Shown: positions 9,085 through 18,356 of the stretch, piece after piece | How the letters are laid out: each line of letters begins with the position of its first letter | How positions within the stretch are numbered: the first letter of the stretch is position 1 | DNA from: Nitrospira sp. CG24E | Lineage (GTDB): Bacteria > Nitrospirota > Nitrospiria > Nitrospirales > Nitrospiraceae | Reading direction: 5' to 3' | DNA: 54,509 bases | NCBI GenBank assembly: GCA_002869895.2 | Contig: NEWP02000029.1 | Coordinates: forward strand, 18,207 to 72,715 | The notes under the pieces: model-generated | What the model was told of the DNA's origin: nothing | The model's input: the letters and a program-made list of their open reading frames with translations, nothing else | Database searches by the model: none | Position numbers and translations under genes: made by a program

Positions 9085-9609
9085 ATGGTTGTCGTTTTTT
9101 TTACCTACTTCGCGCTGGCCAGTATTATTGCGGCCGGCTTGACCGTTGCCCTCAAGCATCCGGTGCATTGCGGTCTGGCCCTCCTGGCCCTCTTGGTTCA
9201 TGTCTCCGGATTTTTTATCCTCCTCAACGCAGAGTTTATTTGGGCCATGCAGGTCATCGCCTATGCCGGTGCGATCCTCGTCCTGTACCTCTTCGTACTG
9301 ATGCTCATGAACTTGAAGACCGACGACCGCTATTTCCACGCCTCATACCTGTACTTTTTGGCCCCAGCCGCCATCGGTTCATTGTACGTACTGTTCCTCC
9401 TGGTCCGTTCACCCTTCGGAGGCGCAAAGGGCGATGCGACGACTGTGGCGATCCTTCAGAATGGCGATACCTACGCGGTCGGGATCAAGATGTTTAGTGA
9501 CTATCTATTGCAGTTCGAAATCGTCGGGGTCTTCCTGTTGGGCGCCGTCATTGGAGCGATCGTGCTGGCAAAGACCCCGAAACCGACCAACAATGAACGT
9601 AAGGCGTAA
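9085..9609 (+). CDS. nuoJ: NADH-quinone oxidoreductase subunit J
   Basis: A 174-residue membrane subunit with five predicted helices. The family region NAEFIWAMQVIAYAGAILVLYLFV (in parts near residues 48-73) contains the pi-bulge helix that moves during turnover. The stop codon lies in the left arm of a heptad repeat that separates it from nuoK. Confidence 0.93.
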   Translation: MVVVFFTYFALASIIAAGLTVALKHPVHCGLALLALLVHVSGFFILLNAEFIWAMQVIAYAGAILVLYLFVLMLMNLKTDDRYFHASYLYFLAPAAIGSLYVLFLLVRSPFGGAKGDATTVAILQNGDTYAVGIKMFSDYLLQFEIVGVFLLGAVIGAIVLAKTPKPTNNERKA

Positions 9610-9691
9610 GGGATTAGGCGTGAGGGGACGAGCGACAAGAGAACAGACAAGGGTTTGCACACCTCACACCTCACATCTCGCACCTCACGGG
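9606..9691. repeat. Inverted pair of 7-base repeats between nuoJ and nuoK
   Basis: Left arm (9606-9636) reads roughly GTAAGGG, ATTAGGC, GTGAGGG, GACGAGC. Right arm (about 9658-9690), read on the minus strand, gives GTGAGGT, GCGAGAT, GTGAGGT, GTGAGGT. Same 7-base period and facing layout as the nuoD-nuoG element but an unrelated unit, so it is not a copy. The left arm overlaps the nuoJ stop; the right arm ends six bases before nuoK. Confidence 0.8.
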
Positions 9692-9696
9692 TAACT

Positions 9697-9999
9697 ATGG
9701 TTCCTCTCAGCGCATATGTTGCCGTCAGCGCCGTGCTTTTCATTATCGGCCTGTTGGGCGTCCTGATCAGAAGGAACTTTATTATCGTGCTGATGTCTGT
9801 CGAGATCATGTTGAATGCGGCGAACATCAACCTCGTCGCCTTTTCCTATTACCTGGAATCGATGGCGGGCCAACTGGTGGCTCTCTTTATCATTGCCATT
9901 GCAGCCGGGGAAGCGGCGATCGGACTGGCGATCATCATCGTCGTATTCCGTGGAAAGATCTCCACGAACGTGGACGAGATGAACCTCTTGAAATGGTAA
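9697..9999 (+). CDS. nuoK: NADH-quinone oxidoreductase subunit K
   Basis: A 100-residue subunit of three helices. Conserved membrane glutamates are visible in VEIMLNAANINL (helix 2) and AAGEAAIGLAI (helix 3), which carry protons in the E-channel. The start at 9697 gives the standard length; the frame is open upstream, but that part is repeat sequence. The weak GGGTAACT before the ATG is the only candidate ribosome-binding site. Confidence 0.94.
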   Translation: MVPLSAYVAVSAVLFIIGLLGVLIRRNFIIVLMSVEIMLNAANINLVAFSYYLESMAGQLVALFIIAIAAGEAAIGLAIIIVVFRGKISTNVDEMNLLKW

Positions 10000-10000
10000 C

Positions 10001-11965
10001 GTGACCGATCTACTCATCAAACTTATTCCGTTATTCCCGTTGCTGGCCGTGATTCTGAATGGACTCGTGGGCAGACGGTATTCCCACGAGGTCGCCCACA
10101 GGCTGGCCTGGGGGTCGGTGGGGTTGTCATTTCTCTGCACGATCAGCGTATTTGTCGATATTCTGCGGACCGGCACCCCTCATGAAGTCATTGCCTATCA
10201 ATGGATCTTCGGGGGTGACCTCACCATCAACCTAGCCTATCTCGTCGACCCCCTCACCTGCATCATGCTGCTCGTAGTCACGGGAGTCGGGTTCCTGATT
10301 CACGTCTACTCTGTCGGCTATATGCATGGGGAGGAGGGGTTCACGCGATTCTTCACTTACATGAACCTCTTCATGGTCTCCATGTTGCTCCTCGTCATGG
10401 GGAATAACTATGTCGTACTCTTCATCGGCTGGGAAGGAGTCGGGCTCTGTTCCTATCTCCTGATCGGCTACTACTACGACAAGGTCTCCGCCGCGAAGGC
10501 CGCCTCAAAAGCCTTTGTGGTGAACCGTATCGGCGATGCGGGCTTTCTTCTGGCTATATTCCTCATCTTCATCAATTTTAAGACGCTCGACTATACGAAG
10601 GTCTTTGCCCAAGTCAGCGAACTCTCCCCTGAGATGGCCACAGCGATTGCGCTTTGTCTGCTCGTCGGAGCAGTCGGCAAGTCGGCTCAGCTACCCCTCT
10701 ACACGTGGCTCCCGGACGCGATGGAGGGTCCGACACCGGTCAGCGCGCTCATCCATGCGGCGACAATGGTAACGGCCGGGGTCTATATGATCGTCCGGAA
10801 CCATGCCATTTTCGATTTATCGACGACGGCCATGACCGTCGTCGGCATCATAGGCGGACTCACGGCCCTGTTTGCCGCCACCATCGGTCTGGTGCAAACT
10901 GACATCAAGCGCGTCTTGGCCTATTCGACGGTCAGCCAACTCGGGTACATGATTCTTGGGTGCGGGATCGGAGCCTATACAGCTGCGATATTCCACCTCA
11001 TGACCCATGCCTTCTTCAAGGCCCTCTTATTCCTCTCGGCAGGCTCGGTGATCCATGCGCTCTCGGGGGAGCAGGACATTCGAAAGATGGGCGGCCTCAG
11101 TTCAAAAATTCCATGGACCTACCGACTGTTTCTGGTGGGCACGATCGCCATAGCAGGTATTCCACCGCTGGCCGGCTTTTGGAGTAAAGATGAAATCCTG
11201 GCCCATGCCTTCACGCATGACCACTACCTGCTTTATGGCATGGCCGCCATCGGCGCGTTCTTGACCTCTTTCTATATGTTCCGCTTGATCTATCTGACAT
11301 TTTATGGGGCATCTCGGATGGACCATCATGCGGAGGAGCATGTCCATGAGTCCTCGACGGTGATGGTCGGACCGTTAATGGCCTTAGGCGTTCTGTCCAT
11401 TCTTGGCGGGTTTATGGGATTTCCCCCTGAACATGGGTGGATCCATGAATTTCTTGCGCCGGTCGCTGGTGTTGGAGAGGGGCATGACGCGAGCACCGGA
11501 CTCGTGCTTACGCTCATGATGATTGCCACGGGGATTGCGTTGTTGGGCTGGGGACTTGCGCATTATTTTTATAGTGTGAACAGTTCGATGCCGGATCGCC
11601 TGGCCGCACAGTTTCAGGCAGCCTACGCGACCCTGCTCAACAAGTACTACGTCGATGAGCTGTACGATCTCATTTGGGTGGAGCCACTCAAGAAGCTAGG
11701 ATATTTGCTCGATTGGTTTGACCGAAACGTCATCGATGGTCTCGTGCGTGCTGTCGCACAGCTAGCTGATTTGGCCGCGGCAGGATCGACCTGGCTGGAG
11801 AAATATGTGATCTACAGTGGCTTGAACGTGATCGGATACGGTAACCATCTTGCCGCCCGGCAATGGCGGCAACTGCAGAGTGGGATGGTGCATCATTATG
11901 CCGCCATCATTGTGGCGGGACTGTTTCTACTAGCAGTCATTATTCAACTCTTCATGCAACTCTAA
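10001..11965 (+). CDS. nuoL: NADH-quinone oxidoreductase subunit L
   Basis: A 654-residue antiporter-like proton pump at the distal end of the membrane arm. It starts with GTG one base after nuoK. Conserved parts include FVGWEGVGLCSYLLIG-type sequence near 145, LPDAMEGPTPVSALIHAATMV-type sequence near 235-255 and the lysine-bearing DIKRVLAYSTVSQLGYM region. It is longer than the ~613 residues of the E. coli protein. The extra length is in the C-terminal part, where the lateral helix lies, as expected if the helix must span an additional NuoM (family knowledge plus inference). Confidence 0.94.
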   Translation: MTDLLIKLIPLFPLLAVILNGLVGRRYSHEVAHRLAWGSVGLSFLCTISVFVDILRTGTPHEVIAYQWIFGGDLTINLAYLVDPLTCIMLLVVTGVGFLIHVYSVGYMHGEEGFTRFFTYMNLFMVSMLLLVMGNNYVVLFIGWEGVGLCSYLLIGYYYDKVSAAKAASKAFVVNRIGDAGFLLAIFLIFINFKTLDYTKVFAQVSELSPEMATAIALCLLVGAVGKSAQLPLYTWLPDAMEGPTPVSALIHAATMVTAGVYMIVRNHAIFDLSTTAMTVVGIIGGLTALFAATIGLVQTDIKRVLAYSTVSQLGYMILGCGIGAYTAAIFHLMTHAFFKALLFLSAGSVIHALSGEQDIRKMGGLSSKIPWTYRLFLVGTIAIAGIPPLAGFWSKDEILAHAFTHDHYLLYGMAAIGAFLTSFYMFRLIYLTFYGASRMDHHAEEHVHESSTVMVGPLMALGVLSILGGFMGFPPEHGWIHEFLAPVAGVGEGHDASTGLVLTLMMIATGIALLGWGLAHYFYSVNSSMPDRLAAQFQAAYATLLNKYYVDELYDLIWVEPLKKLGYLLDWFDRNVIDGLVRAVAQLADLAAAGSTWLEKYVIYSGLNVIGYGNHLAARQWRQLQSGMVHHYAAIIVAGLFLLAVIIQLFMQL

Positions 11966-11974
11966 AGCCTGGGT

Positions 11975-13534
11975 ATGTTAGAAGAACTGGCGTCGGCTTT
12001 TCCAATCCTCACGTGTATTCTTTTTCTTCCCATCATCGGGGCAGCCGTCCTGTGGTTGTTTGATGATGAGGACATGATCAAGACATCCGCCCTGACGATC
12101 GCACTCTTGGAATTGGCCCTTTCCGTATTCGTACTCTTACGATTCATTCCGGACTCGGCTGCCATGCAGTTCTCCGAACATGTGCCGTGGATTCCGGCCC
12201 TCGGAATCAGTTACCACCTCGCGGTCGATGGAATCAGTGTGCTCTTCGTTGGGCTCACCGCATTCCTGACGGTCCTGATCGTCATTTATTCTTGGGATAC
12301 CGTTCGACATCAACTGAAACTCTATATGATGGCGCTCCTCGCCCTCGAAACCACCACGATGGGTGTCTTTCTTTCCATCGACTTGATCCTTTTCTTTGTC
12401 TTTTGGGAACTCATGCTGATCCCCAGCTACTTTCTGATCAAACTTTGGGGCGGAGGGGCGGAGCGGCATTATGCAGCGCTGAAGTTCGTGCTTTATACCT
12501 TGCTCGGCAGCGTCTTCATGTTGGTGGGGATCGCTCTCCTGGACATCAATTTTCATCAGTGGGCGACTTTGCGCCATATGGAGCGGACCTATTCGTTTGA
12601 TCTGTTGGAATTGCTCTCCGTTCCGATCCCGCTCAGCCAGCAGATCCTCATTTTTTGGCTCTTATTCCTCGGCTTTGCATTCAAGGCCCCGGTGTTCCCC
12701 TTTCACACATGGCTTGCAGACGCTCTCCTCGAAGGCCCCATTGGTATGGCGGTGGTGCTGGCTGGACTGAAGCTCGGGACGTTCGGCTTCATCCGCTTTA
12801 GCATTCCCTTGCTTCCTGACGCATCAAAAAGTCAAACCGTTGTCGCGGTGACTATGGCGCTGGGATTGGCGGCGATTCTCTATGGGGCCATCATGGCGTT
12901 GATCCAGCAAGATTTTCGACGACTCCTCGCGTTCAGCAGCATCAGCCACCTTGGATTCGTGGTGGTCGGCCTATTCGCCCTGAACTATCAGGGGCTTCAG
13001 GGCGGCCTGCTCACCATGATCAACCTGGGATTCAGCACGGCAGGTTTGTTTTTCATCGCAGGCTTTCTCCATTCCCGGCAACAGAGCACCCAATTGGGCT
13101 CCTTTGGCGGTATGGCCAAGCAGACCCCCTTGTTGGCAAGTTTTTTCTTATTCATCGGGCTGGCGTCGATTGGGTTGCCCGGCACCAATGGATTCGTTGG
13201 TGAATTCCTCATTCTCTTGGGAACCTTCAAGGCCAATTGGCTGTATGGGGGGATTGCAGTCACGGGAGTGATTTTCAGCGCGGCATATTTTCTCTGGTAT
13301 TACGAACGATCGATGCTGGGACCGCTCGGCAAGACTGTCAAGAACACGATCAGCGATTTACACTTCCGTGAAGTTCTCATCGCGTCGGCTTTGTCCGTGA
13401 TGATTCTCTGGATCGGCCTCTATCCCTCTCCCTTCTTGAGGATGATAAACGGATCTGTGCAGGCATTGGTGGATCGACTGGAACGGGGGACCATTGCGTC
13501 GATTGACTCCAAGCCGTTGATCACGGTGGATTAA
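11975..13534 (+). CDS. nuoM: NuoM-type proton-pumping subunit, copy 1
   Basis: A 519-residue antiporter-like subunit with about 14 helices. Conserved pieces are the helix-5 segment FFVFWELMLIPSYFLI, FKAPVFPFHTWLADAL, the pump lysine in LAGLKLGTFG and IQQDFRRLLAFSSISHLGFV. It is clearly NuoM-like but well diverged from copy 2 downstream, so the pair is an old duplication. Two NuoM proteins in one complex are the hallmark of the '2M' complex I, predicted to move an extra proton per NADH-equivalent. Copy 2 starts five bases after this stop. Confidence 0.9.
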   Translation: MLEELASAFPILTCILFLPIIGAAVLWLFDDEDMIKTSALTIALLELALSVFVLLRFIPDSAAMQFSEHVPWIPALGISYHLAVDGISVLFVGLTAFLTVLIVIYSWDTVRHQLKLYMMALLALETTTMGVFLSIDLILFFVFWELMLIPSYFLIKLWGGGAERHYAALKFVLYTLLGSVFMLVGIALLDINFHQWATLRHMERTYSFDLLELLSVPIPLSQQILIFWLLFLGFAFKAPVFPFHTWLADALLEGPIGMAVVLAGLKLGTFGFIRFSIPLLPDASKSQTVVAVTMALGLAAILYGAIMALIQQDFRRLLAFSSISHLGFVVVGLFALNYQGLQGGLLTMINLGFSTAGLFFIAGFLHSRQQSTQLGSFGGMAKQTPLLASFFLFIGLASIGLPGTNGFVGEFLILLGTFKANWLYGGIAVTGVIFSAAYFLWYYERSMLGPLGKTVKNTISDLHFREVLIASALSVMILWIGLYPSPFLRMINGSVQALVDRLERGTIASIDSKPLITVD

Positions 13535-13539
13535 TTCGA

Positions 13540-15249
13540 ATGACTGACTACACACTTCTGTATATCCTGTTTGCCCCCTTCGTGGGAGCTATCGCGCTGA
13601 TCTTCGTCTCCAATCGGCAAGCCATGCTTGTGCGGGGCATCGCCGCTGGATCCGCCTTTGTCTCGCTTATCGCCTCGCTCTATCTGTTCTACGCCTACGA
13701 TCATGTGAAGGGGGGATTCCAGTTTGTCCAGAAATTCGAATGGTCTCACCAACTGGGCATTTCACTCCATCTCGGTGTGGATGGGATCGGGACTCCGCTC
13801 GTATTGGCGTCTGGCATCTTGTTGTTCGCAGGAATTTTCGTCTCCTGGCACATCAAGGATCGAACAAAGGAATTCTATATCTGGCTGCTCATCCTCGCCG
13901 CCGCCACGATCGGCGTCTTCATGTCGTTGGACCTGTTCTTTCTCTTCTTCTTCTATGAAATGTCGGTAATCCCCATGTATCTCCTGTTGGGCATGTGGGG
14001 AAGCCACACGAAAAAGTATAACGAGATGACGGATCCTGCGGGCCTCAAACAGCGGGACTCGGTCGGATTCATCTTCAACTTCGGGGCCAACAGCAAAGAA
14101 TACGCCGCGATGAAACTGGTGCTCTTTCTCTCGGCCTTTGCCGTTGCGGCGCTGATGGGGATCTTGCTGATCTACAAGTTCGCGGGACTGAGCACCTTCG
14201 ACATTCTGGTCCTGCGCGAACAGGCCAAGTTGATGAACATTCCGGTTTTGGGCACCACGCTGGACAAGATCATTTGGATATTGATCTTTTTCGGCTTTGC
14301 CTCGATCGCGCCACTCTGGCCGCTGCACTCCTGGTCTCCAGTCGGCCATGCGGCTGCGCCGGCTGCTACGAGTATGTTGCACGCCGGTGTGTTGATGAAG
14401 CTCGGCCATTTTTCGATCATCCGGGTGGCATTTGAGATATTGCCGGAGACGACCAGGGAGCTCATGCCTATCGCGGCTGTGCTCTGTATGTTCAGCATCG
14501 TTTATGGAGGGTTCGTGGCGTTCTTCGCCAAAGATACGAAGTACGTCATCGGGTATTCCAGTTCAAGTCACATGGGCTATGTCTTTTTGGGCATGGCTGC
14601 CTTGGACTATATCAGCTTGACCGGCGCAGTTATGTATATGTTCGCCCATGCTATGGCCACGGGGATGCTCTTTGCCATGGCCGGCTGGGTCTACGATCAA
14701 ACCCATACCCGCGACATCCCTTCGCTCGGCGGACTTTCGAATCGCATGCCGTTCATATCAGGTTGTTTTGTGATTGCTTGTATGGCTTCGATCGGCGTGC
14801 CTGGCACCGTGAACTTCATCGCCGAGGTCATGATCATCGTCGGTAGTTGGAACAAGTATCCGCTTCAAGTCATCGTGGCCGTGGTCGGCATCGTCTTGAC
14901 CTTGGCCTACCTGTTCAAGATGATGCGCGGACTGTTCTACGGACCCATGGACCAGAAGTACAGTCACGCGCACGATGCAGTTGCCGTAACGGATCGTCTT
15001 CCGCTCCTGATCATGATCACCGTCAGCGTCGGTTTCTTTTTCTTCCCGATGCATCTCTATAACGTGGTGCGGTCCGGTGTCGACCCCCTGATCGCAAAGA
15101 TCATCCGTGTCGTGCCGGTGGCCTCTCAAGATCGTGAAACGTTAAGCGTGAAGCGTGAAGCGCAAACCAGCGGTGTGCCGAACCAACCGCAGGACGTTTT
15201 CGATCACGCTTCACGCGATACGCTTCACGCTTCACGAGGCAAAGAATGA
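13540..15249 (+). CDS. nuoM: NuoM-type proton-pumping subunit, copy 2
   Basis: A 569-residue paralogue of the preceding gene. It has FFYEMSVIPMYLLLGMWG near 140, the histidine/lysine path PLWPLHSWSP and GVLMKLGHFSIIR, and DTKYVIGYSSSSHMGYV. An insert near 155-185 (KKYNEMTDPAGLKQ onward) lies in a loop between helices. The last ~40 codons, after VVPVASQD, are encoded by a heptad repeat element and look acquired: they form a hydrophilic tail and carry the stop four bases into nuoN. Confidence 0.9.
   Translation: MTDYTLLYILFAPFVGAIALIFVSNRQAMLVRGIAAGSAFVSLIASLYLFYAYDHVKGGFQFVQKFEWSHQLGISLHLGVDGIGTPLVLASGILLFAGIFVSWHIKDRTKEFYIWLLILAAATIGVFMSLDLFFLFFFYEMSVIPMYLLLGMWGSHTKKYNEMTDPAGLKQRDSVGFIFNFGANSKEYAAMKLVLFLSAFAVAALMGILLIYKFAGLSTFDILVLREQAKLMNIPVLGTTLDKIIWILIFFGFASIAPLWPLHSWSPVGHAAAPAATSMLHAGVLMKLGHFSIIRVAFEILPETTRELMPIAAVLCMFSIVYGGFVAFFAKDTKYVIGYSSSSHMGYVFLGMAALDYISLTGAVMYMFAHAMATGMLFAMAGWVYDQTHTRDIPSLGGLSNRMPFISGCFVIACMASIGVPGTVNFIAEVMIIVGSWNKYPLQVIVAVVGIVLTLAYLFKMMRGLFYGPMDQKYSHAHDAVAVTDRLPLLIMITVSVGFFFFPMHLYNVVRSGVDPLIAKIIRVVPVASQDRETLSVKREAQTSGVPNQPQDVFDHASRDTLHASRGKE
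15133..15237. repeat. Inverted pair of 7-base repeats inside the 3' end of nuoM copy 2
   Basis: Left arm (15133-15163) is CGTGAAA, CGTTAAG, CGTGAAG, CGTGAAG, CGCAAAC. Right arm (15202-15237), read on the minus strand, is CGTGAAG, CGTGAAG, CGTATCG, CGTGAAG, CGTGATC. The arms are strongly complementary in several registers. The element is translated as the tail of NuoM copy 2. Its right edge supplies GAGG, eight bases before the nuoN ATG. Confidence 0.85.
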
Positions 15250-16748
15250 CCTTTGCGCTGACAATATCTCCCTCCGATCTTCTGCTGCTGTTACCGGAAA
15301 TCCTGCTCACGCTCTGGTTGTGTCTCATCCTGATCATCGATTTTTCGTTTCCTCGGCTACGGAACGAACAATTGGCCTTTTTCAGCATCGCAGGACTCGC
15401 CGCCACTCTCGGCTGCCTGGCGTGGTTCGATATCGCCGACATTACCGGGTCTCTCTTTGGAAACATGTTTGTGCTCGACGGGATGGCCCTATTTTTTAAG
15501 ATGTTCATCGTCGGATCGACGATTCTCGTCGTCCTTTCTTCCATCGATTTTATCCACCGATTTAAGTTCTTCCGAGGAGAATTTTACTTCCTGGTCGTGA
15601 TGTCGGCTCTTGGGATGATGTTCATGGCTTCCGCGAACGATCTGTTGTCGGTTTTCGTCGCCCTGGAATTTTCCACCCTCGGCCTCTATGTCCTCGTGTC
15701 GTACCTTCGTGAAGACATGGCATCGAACGAAGCAGGCGTGAAGTTTTTTATCCTAGGGATCTTCGCCGCCGCTCTCCTCGCCTATGGCATTAGCTTGGTC
15801 TACGGAGAAACAGGCAAGCTGGTATTTTCCGATATGACGTCGGCACAGGCCACACCAGGATTGGCCATTGGTTTCCTCCTGATTTTTGCCGCGCTAGGAT
15901 TCAAGATCGGCGCGGTGCCCTTCCATTCGTGGATTCCCGATACCTACCATGGGTCGCCCACTCCGGTGACGGCATTTCTCTCGATCGCACCAAAAGGAGC
16001 CGCGTTTGCCATCCTCCTGAGAATGTTCTTCGTCTCCTTAGCGACGTTTAAGCCGGTCTGGATCCTGCTGCTTGTGGCGACCTCAATCCTCTCCATGACC
16101 TACGGCAATATTGTGGCCATCGCCCAAAAGAATATGAAACGGCTCTTGGCCTATTCCGGTATCGCCCAGATTGGCAACGTATTGATCGGTCTCGCGACCG
16201 GGACGAAGATGGGCAGCGACGCCATGCTGTTCTATCTCCTGACCTATCTCTTCGCCAATCTCGGCGCCTTCGCCGTTGTGATTGCTGTCAGCGAAGCTAT
16301 CGGCAGTGACGAAATCAACGACTATAGTGGTTTGGGACGCCGGTCGCCATTTCTCGCCTTTTCTATGTTGATCTTTCTCTTATCGCTGGCCGGGGTTCCC
16401 CCGCTGGCCGGGTTTATCGGAAAATTATATATCTTTGTTGCGGCGGTGAAAGAAGGACTCTACCTACTCATCACCGTGGGACTCATCAATGTCGTCATTT
16501 CCATGTACTACTACCTCATTGTCGTGAAGAAGATGTATGTCACCGAGCCCCATGACCGATCACCCCTGAAGGTCTCGGGCTCGATTAAAGCAGTGGTCTA
16601 CGTCTGTCTTGCCGGCACGCTGGCGATCGGTATCTATCCGCAACCAGTCACCGACTGGGTGGTCTCTGCCATCATGATGTTTTCACAGTTGGCCGATCCG
16701 ACCGCCTCCCTTCCAGTTCCCCCTGCCGTCGTCCCCTTCGGGGGCTAA
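15246..16748 (+). CDS. nuoN: NADH-quinone oxidoreductase subunit N
   Basis: A 500-residue antiporter-like subunit, the proximal pump of the membrane arm. Recognisable parts are the helix-5 acidic region SVFVALEFSTLGLYVLVSY, GFKIGAVPFHSWIPDTYHG, KNMKRLLAYSGIAQIGN and LSLAGVPPLAGFIGKLY. It overlaps nuoM copy 2 by four bases (ATGA). It is the last gene of the operon here; nuoH has not appeared anywhere in it. Confidence 0.95.
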   Translation: MTFALTISPSDLLLLLPEILLTLWLCLILIIDFSFPRLRNEQLAFFSIAGLAATLGCLAWFDIADITGSLFGNMFVLDGMALFFKMFIVGSTILVVLSSIDFIHRFKFFRGEFYFLVVMSALGMMFMASANDLLSVFVALEFSTLGLYVLVSYLREDMASNEAGVKFFILGIFAAALLAYGISLVYGETGKLVFSDMTSAQATPGLAIGFLLIFAALGFKIGAVPFHSWIPDTYHGSPTPVTAFLSIAPKGAAFAILLRMFFVSLATFKPVWILLLVATSILSMTYGNIVAIAQKNMKRLLAYSGIAQIGNVLIGLATGTKMGSDAMLFYLLTYLFANLGAFAVVIAVSEAIGSDEINDYSGLGRRSPFLAFSMLIFLLSLAGVPPLAGFIGKLYIFVAAVKEGLYLLITVGLINVVISMYYYLIVVKKMYVTEPHDRSPLKVSGSIKAVVYVCLAGTLAIGIYPQPVTDWVVSAIMMFSQLADPTASLPVPPAVVPFGG

Positions 16749-16828
16749 TTCCAGTTTGGACTGTTCCGGCTGTGCCAGGGAGCATTCTGCAGGATTTCCT
16801 TGCAGGGTGCTTCGGAGGAGGGTACAGT

Positions 16829-16848
16829 TTCACGATAGTGAATTTCAC
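16829..16848. promoter_or_regulatory. Possible operator of three TTCAC half-sites before the CHASE3 kinase
   Basis: TTCAC-GATA-GTGAA followed by T-TTCAC gives two overlapping palindromes. It lies 27 bases upstream of the kinase start in the 126-base gap after nuoN. No clear ribosome-binding site or consensus promoter was seen here. Operator function is a guess from symmetry alone. Confidence 0.3.
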
Positions 16849-16874
16849 TCCCACGTGTATGCTCGCTTTAGCCT

Positions 16875-18356
16875 ATGGAATCCGTTACGCAGGAACATCC
16901 GGTCGCGCCTGCACTCGCTCAGTCCGAGGCGGGTCACGACAGTCCAGCACCGACTCCCAAGACCGGTAGGCTCATGGAATGGTTGACCCATTGGTCGATC
17001 GAGCGGCGCGTTCTTGCTGGGTTTGGGCTCGTCTTTGCAGGCATTGTGGTCATCAGTGCTATTTCCTATAGTAATACCGCCGTCTTGATCGAGAACAGCC
17101 GGCTCGATACCAAGAGTCATGAGTTGCTACAGTTGCTCGGTTCAGTCGGAGAAGCTCTGAGCGCCGCTGAAAGTGGGCACAGGCGCTACCTTGTCACAGG
17201 CGACGAATCGTATCTCAGATCCTACCGGACCCTCGTCGAACAAATGCCTGAATACCTTCGGTATCTTAGGGGGTTGACGAATGAGGAAGCAGATCAACAG
17301 AGCCGGGTAGAGACACTCGAACGGCTCATTGCCCGCCAGTTGAAAGCAGAGGCAGACGCCATTACCCAACGTGAGAATCATGGTTACCAAGCCGTGCGTC
17401 ATCTTGCACTCTCAGGCGCGGCAAAAAACGAGCTTGAACAAATTCAGCGCCTGATGACGGAACTCGACTCGGCCGAACAACGAGCGCTTGTGCTGCGAGT
17501 TGCGCAATCCGCTGGAAGCACGAAAAATACGATCGCCTTGCTTGGGCTTGGCGCCCTGATGCAATTGCTCCTCTTGGCTTCCGTCTACTTTCTGATCCAT
17601 CACGACGTCACCGAGCGTCGCCGCGTCGCCACGGAATTACAGACACGTGGCGAGTTGCTCGAGGCTGCGAACAAGGAATTGGAAGCATTCAGCTATTCTG
17701 TGTCGCATGACCTGCGCGCCCCGCTCCGCCATATCGATGGCTATGCGGCGTTGCTGTCCAAATCGGCCGGCGAGGCGCTGAACGACAAAGCGCGCCGTTA
17801 TCTGCAGACAATTTCTGACTCCGCGAAACAGATGGGGCAACTGATAGACGATCTGCTGGTCTTTTCCCGTATGGGACGCCAGGACATGCTGCGAACCACC
17901 GTGAACCTGGATCAACTCGTCAAGACCGTCCTTCATGATTTACGACTTGACTTGCAAGGGCGGACAATCTCCTGGACAATACAGCCGCTACCTCCTGTGT
18001 TAGGCGATCCGGCGATGCTGCGGCAAGTCTTCGTGAATTTGATTGCCAACGCCGTTAAATTTACAGCGACCAGGCCGGAAGCGGAGATCACGGTCGGCTC
18101 CACCAATGGAAGCTCCAGCGAAGTTCAGATCTTCATACGTGATAACGGCGTAGGATTCGATATGCAGTATGTCAACAAATTGTTCGGTGTCTTTCAGCGC
18201 CTCCATCGGAACGATGAGTTTGAAGGAACCGGCATCGGTCTCGCAAACGTACGTCGCATCATCCATCGGCATGGGGGGCGGACATGGGCTGAAGGGGCGC
18301 CGGACCAAGGGGCCACATTTTGCTTTTCTCTCCCACTCGCGAGGACTCTCCGATGA
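16875..18356 (+). CDS. CHASE3-domain sensor histidine kinase
   Basis: A 493-residue membrane kinase. A helix near 48-70 and a second near 215-235 bracket a periplasmic CHASE3 domain (AAESGHRRYLVTGDESYL near 97). The HisKA box FSYSVSHDLRAPLRHIDGY (about 275) holds the phospho-acceptor histidine. The ATPase domain has N, G1 and G2 boxes (LIANAVKF, DNGVGFD, GTGIGLANV). The kinase part is of the phytochrome-like type. Its stop overlaps the start of a single-domain receiver, so they probably form a pair. The stimulus cannot be read from the sequence. Confidence 0.9.
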   Translation: MESVTQEHPVAPALAQSEAGHDSPAPTPKTGRLMEWLTHWSIERRVLAGFGLVFAGIVVISAISYSNTAVLIENSRLDTKSHELLQLLGSVGEALSAAESGHRRYLVTGDESYLRSYRTLVEQMPEYLRYLRGLTNEEADQQSRVETLERLIARQLKAEADAITQRENHGYQAVRHLALSGAAKNELEQIQRLMTELDSAEQRALVLRVAQSAGSTKNTIALLGLGALMQLLLLASVYFLIHHDVTERRRVATELQTRGELLEAANKELEAFSYSVSHDLRAPLRHIDGYAALLSKSAGEALNDKARRYLQTISDSAKQMGQLIDDLLVFSRMGRQDMLRTTVNLDQLVKTVLHDLRLDLQGRTISWTIQPLPPVLGDPAMLRQVFVNLIANAVKFTATRPEAEITVGSTNGSSSEVQIFIRDNGVGFDMQYVNKLFGVFQRLHRNDEFEGTGIGLANVRRIIHRHGGRTWAEGAPDQGATFCFSLPLARTLR

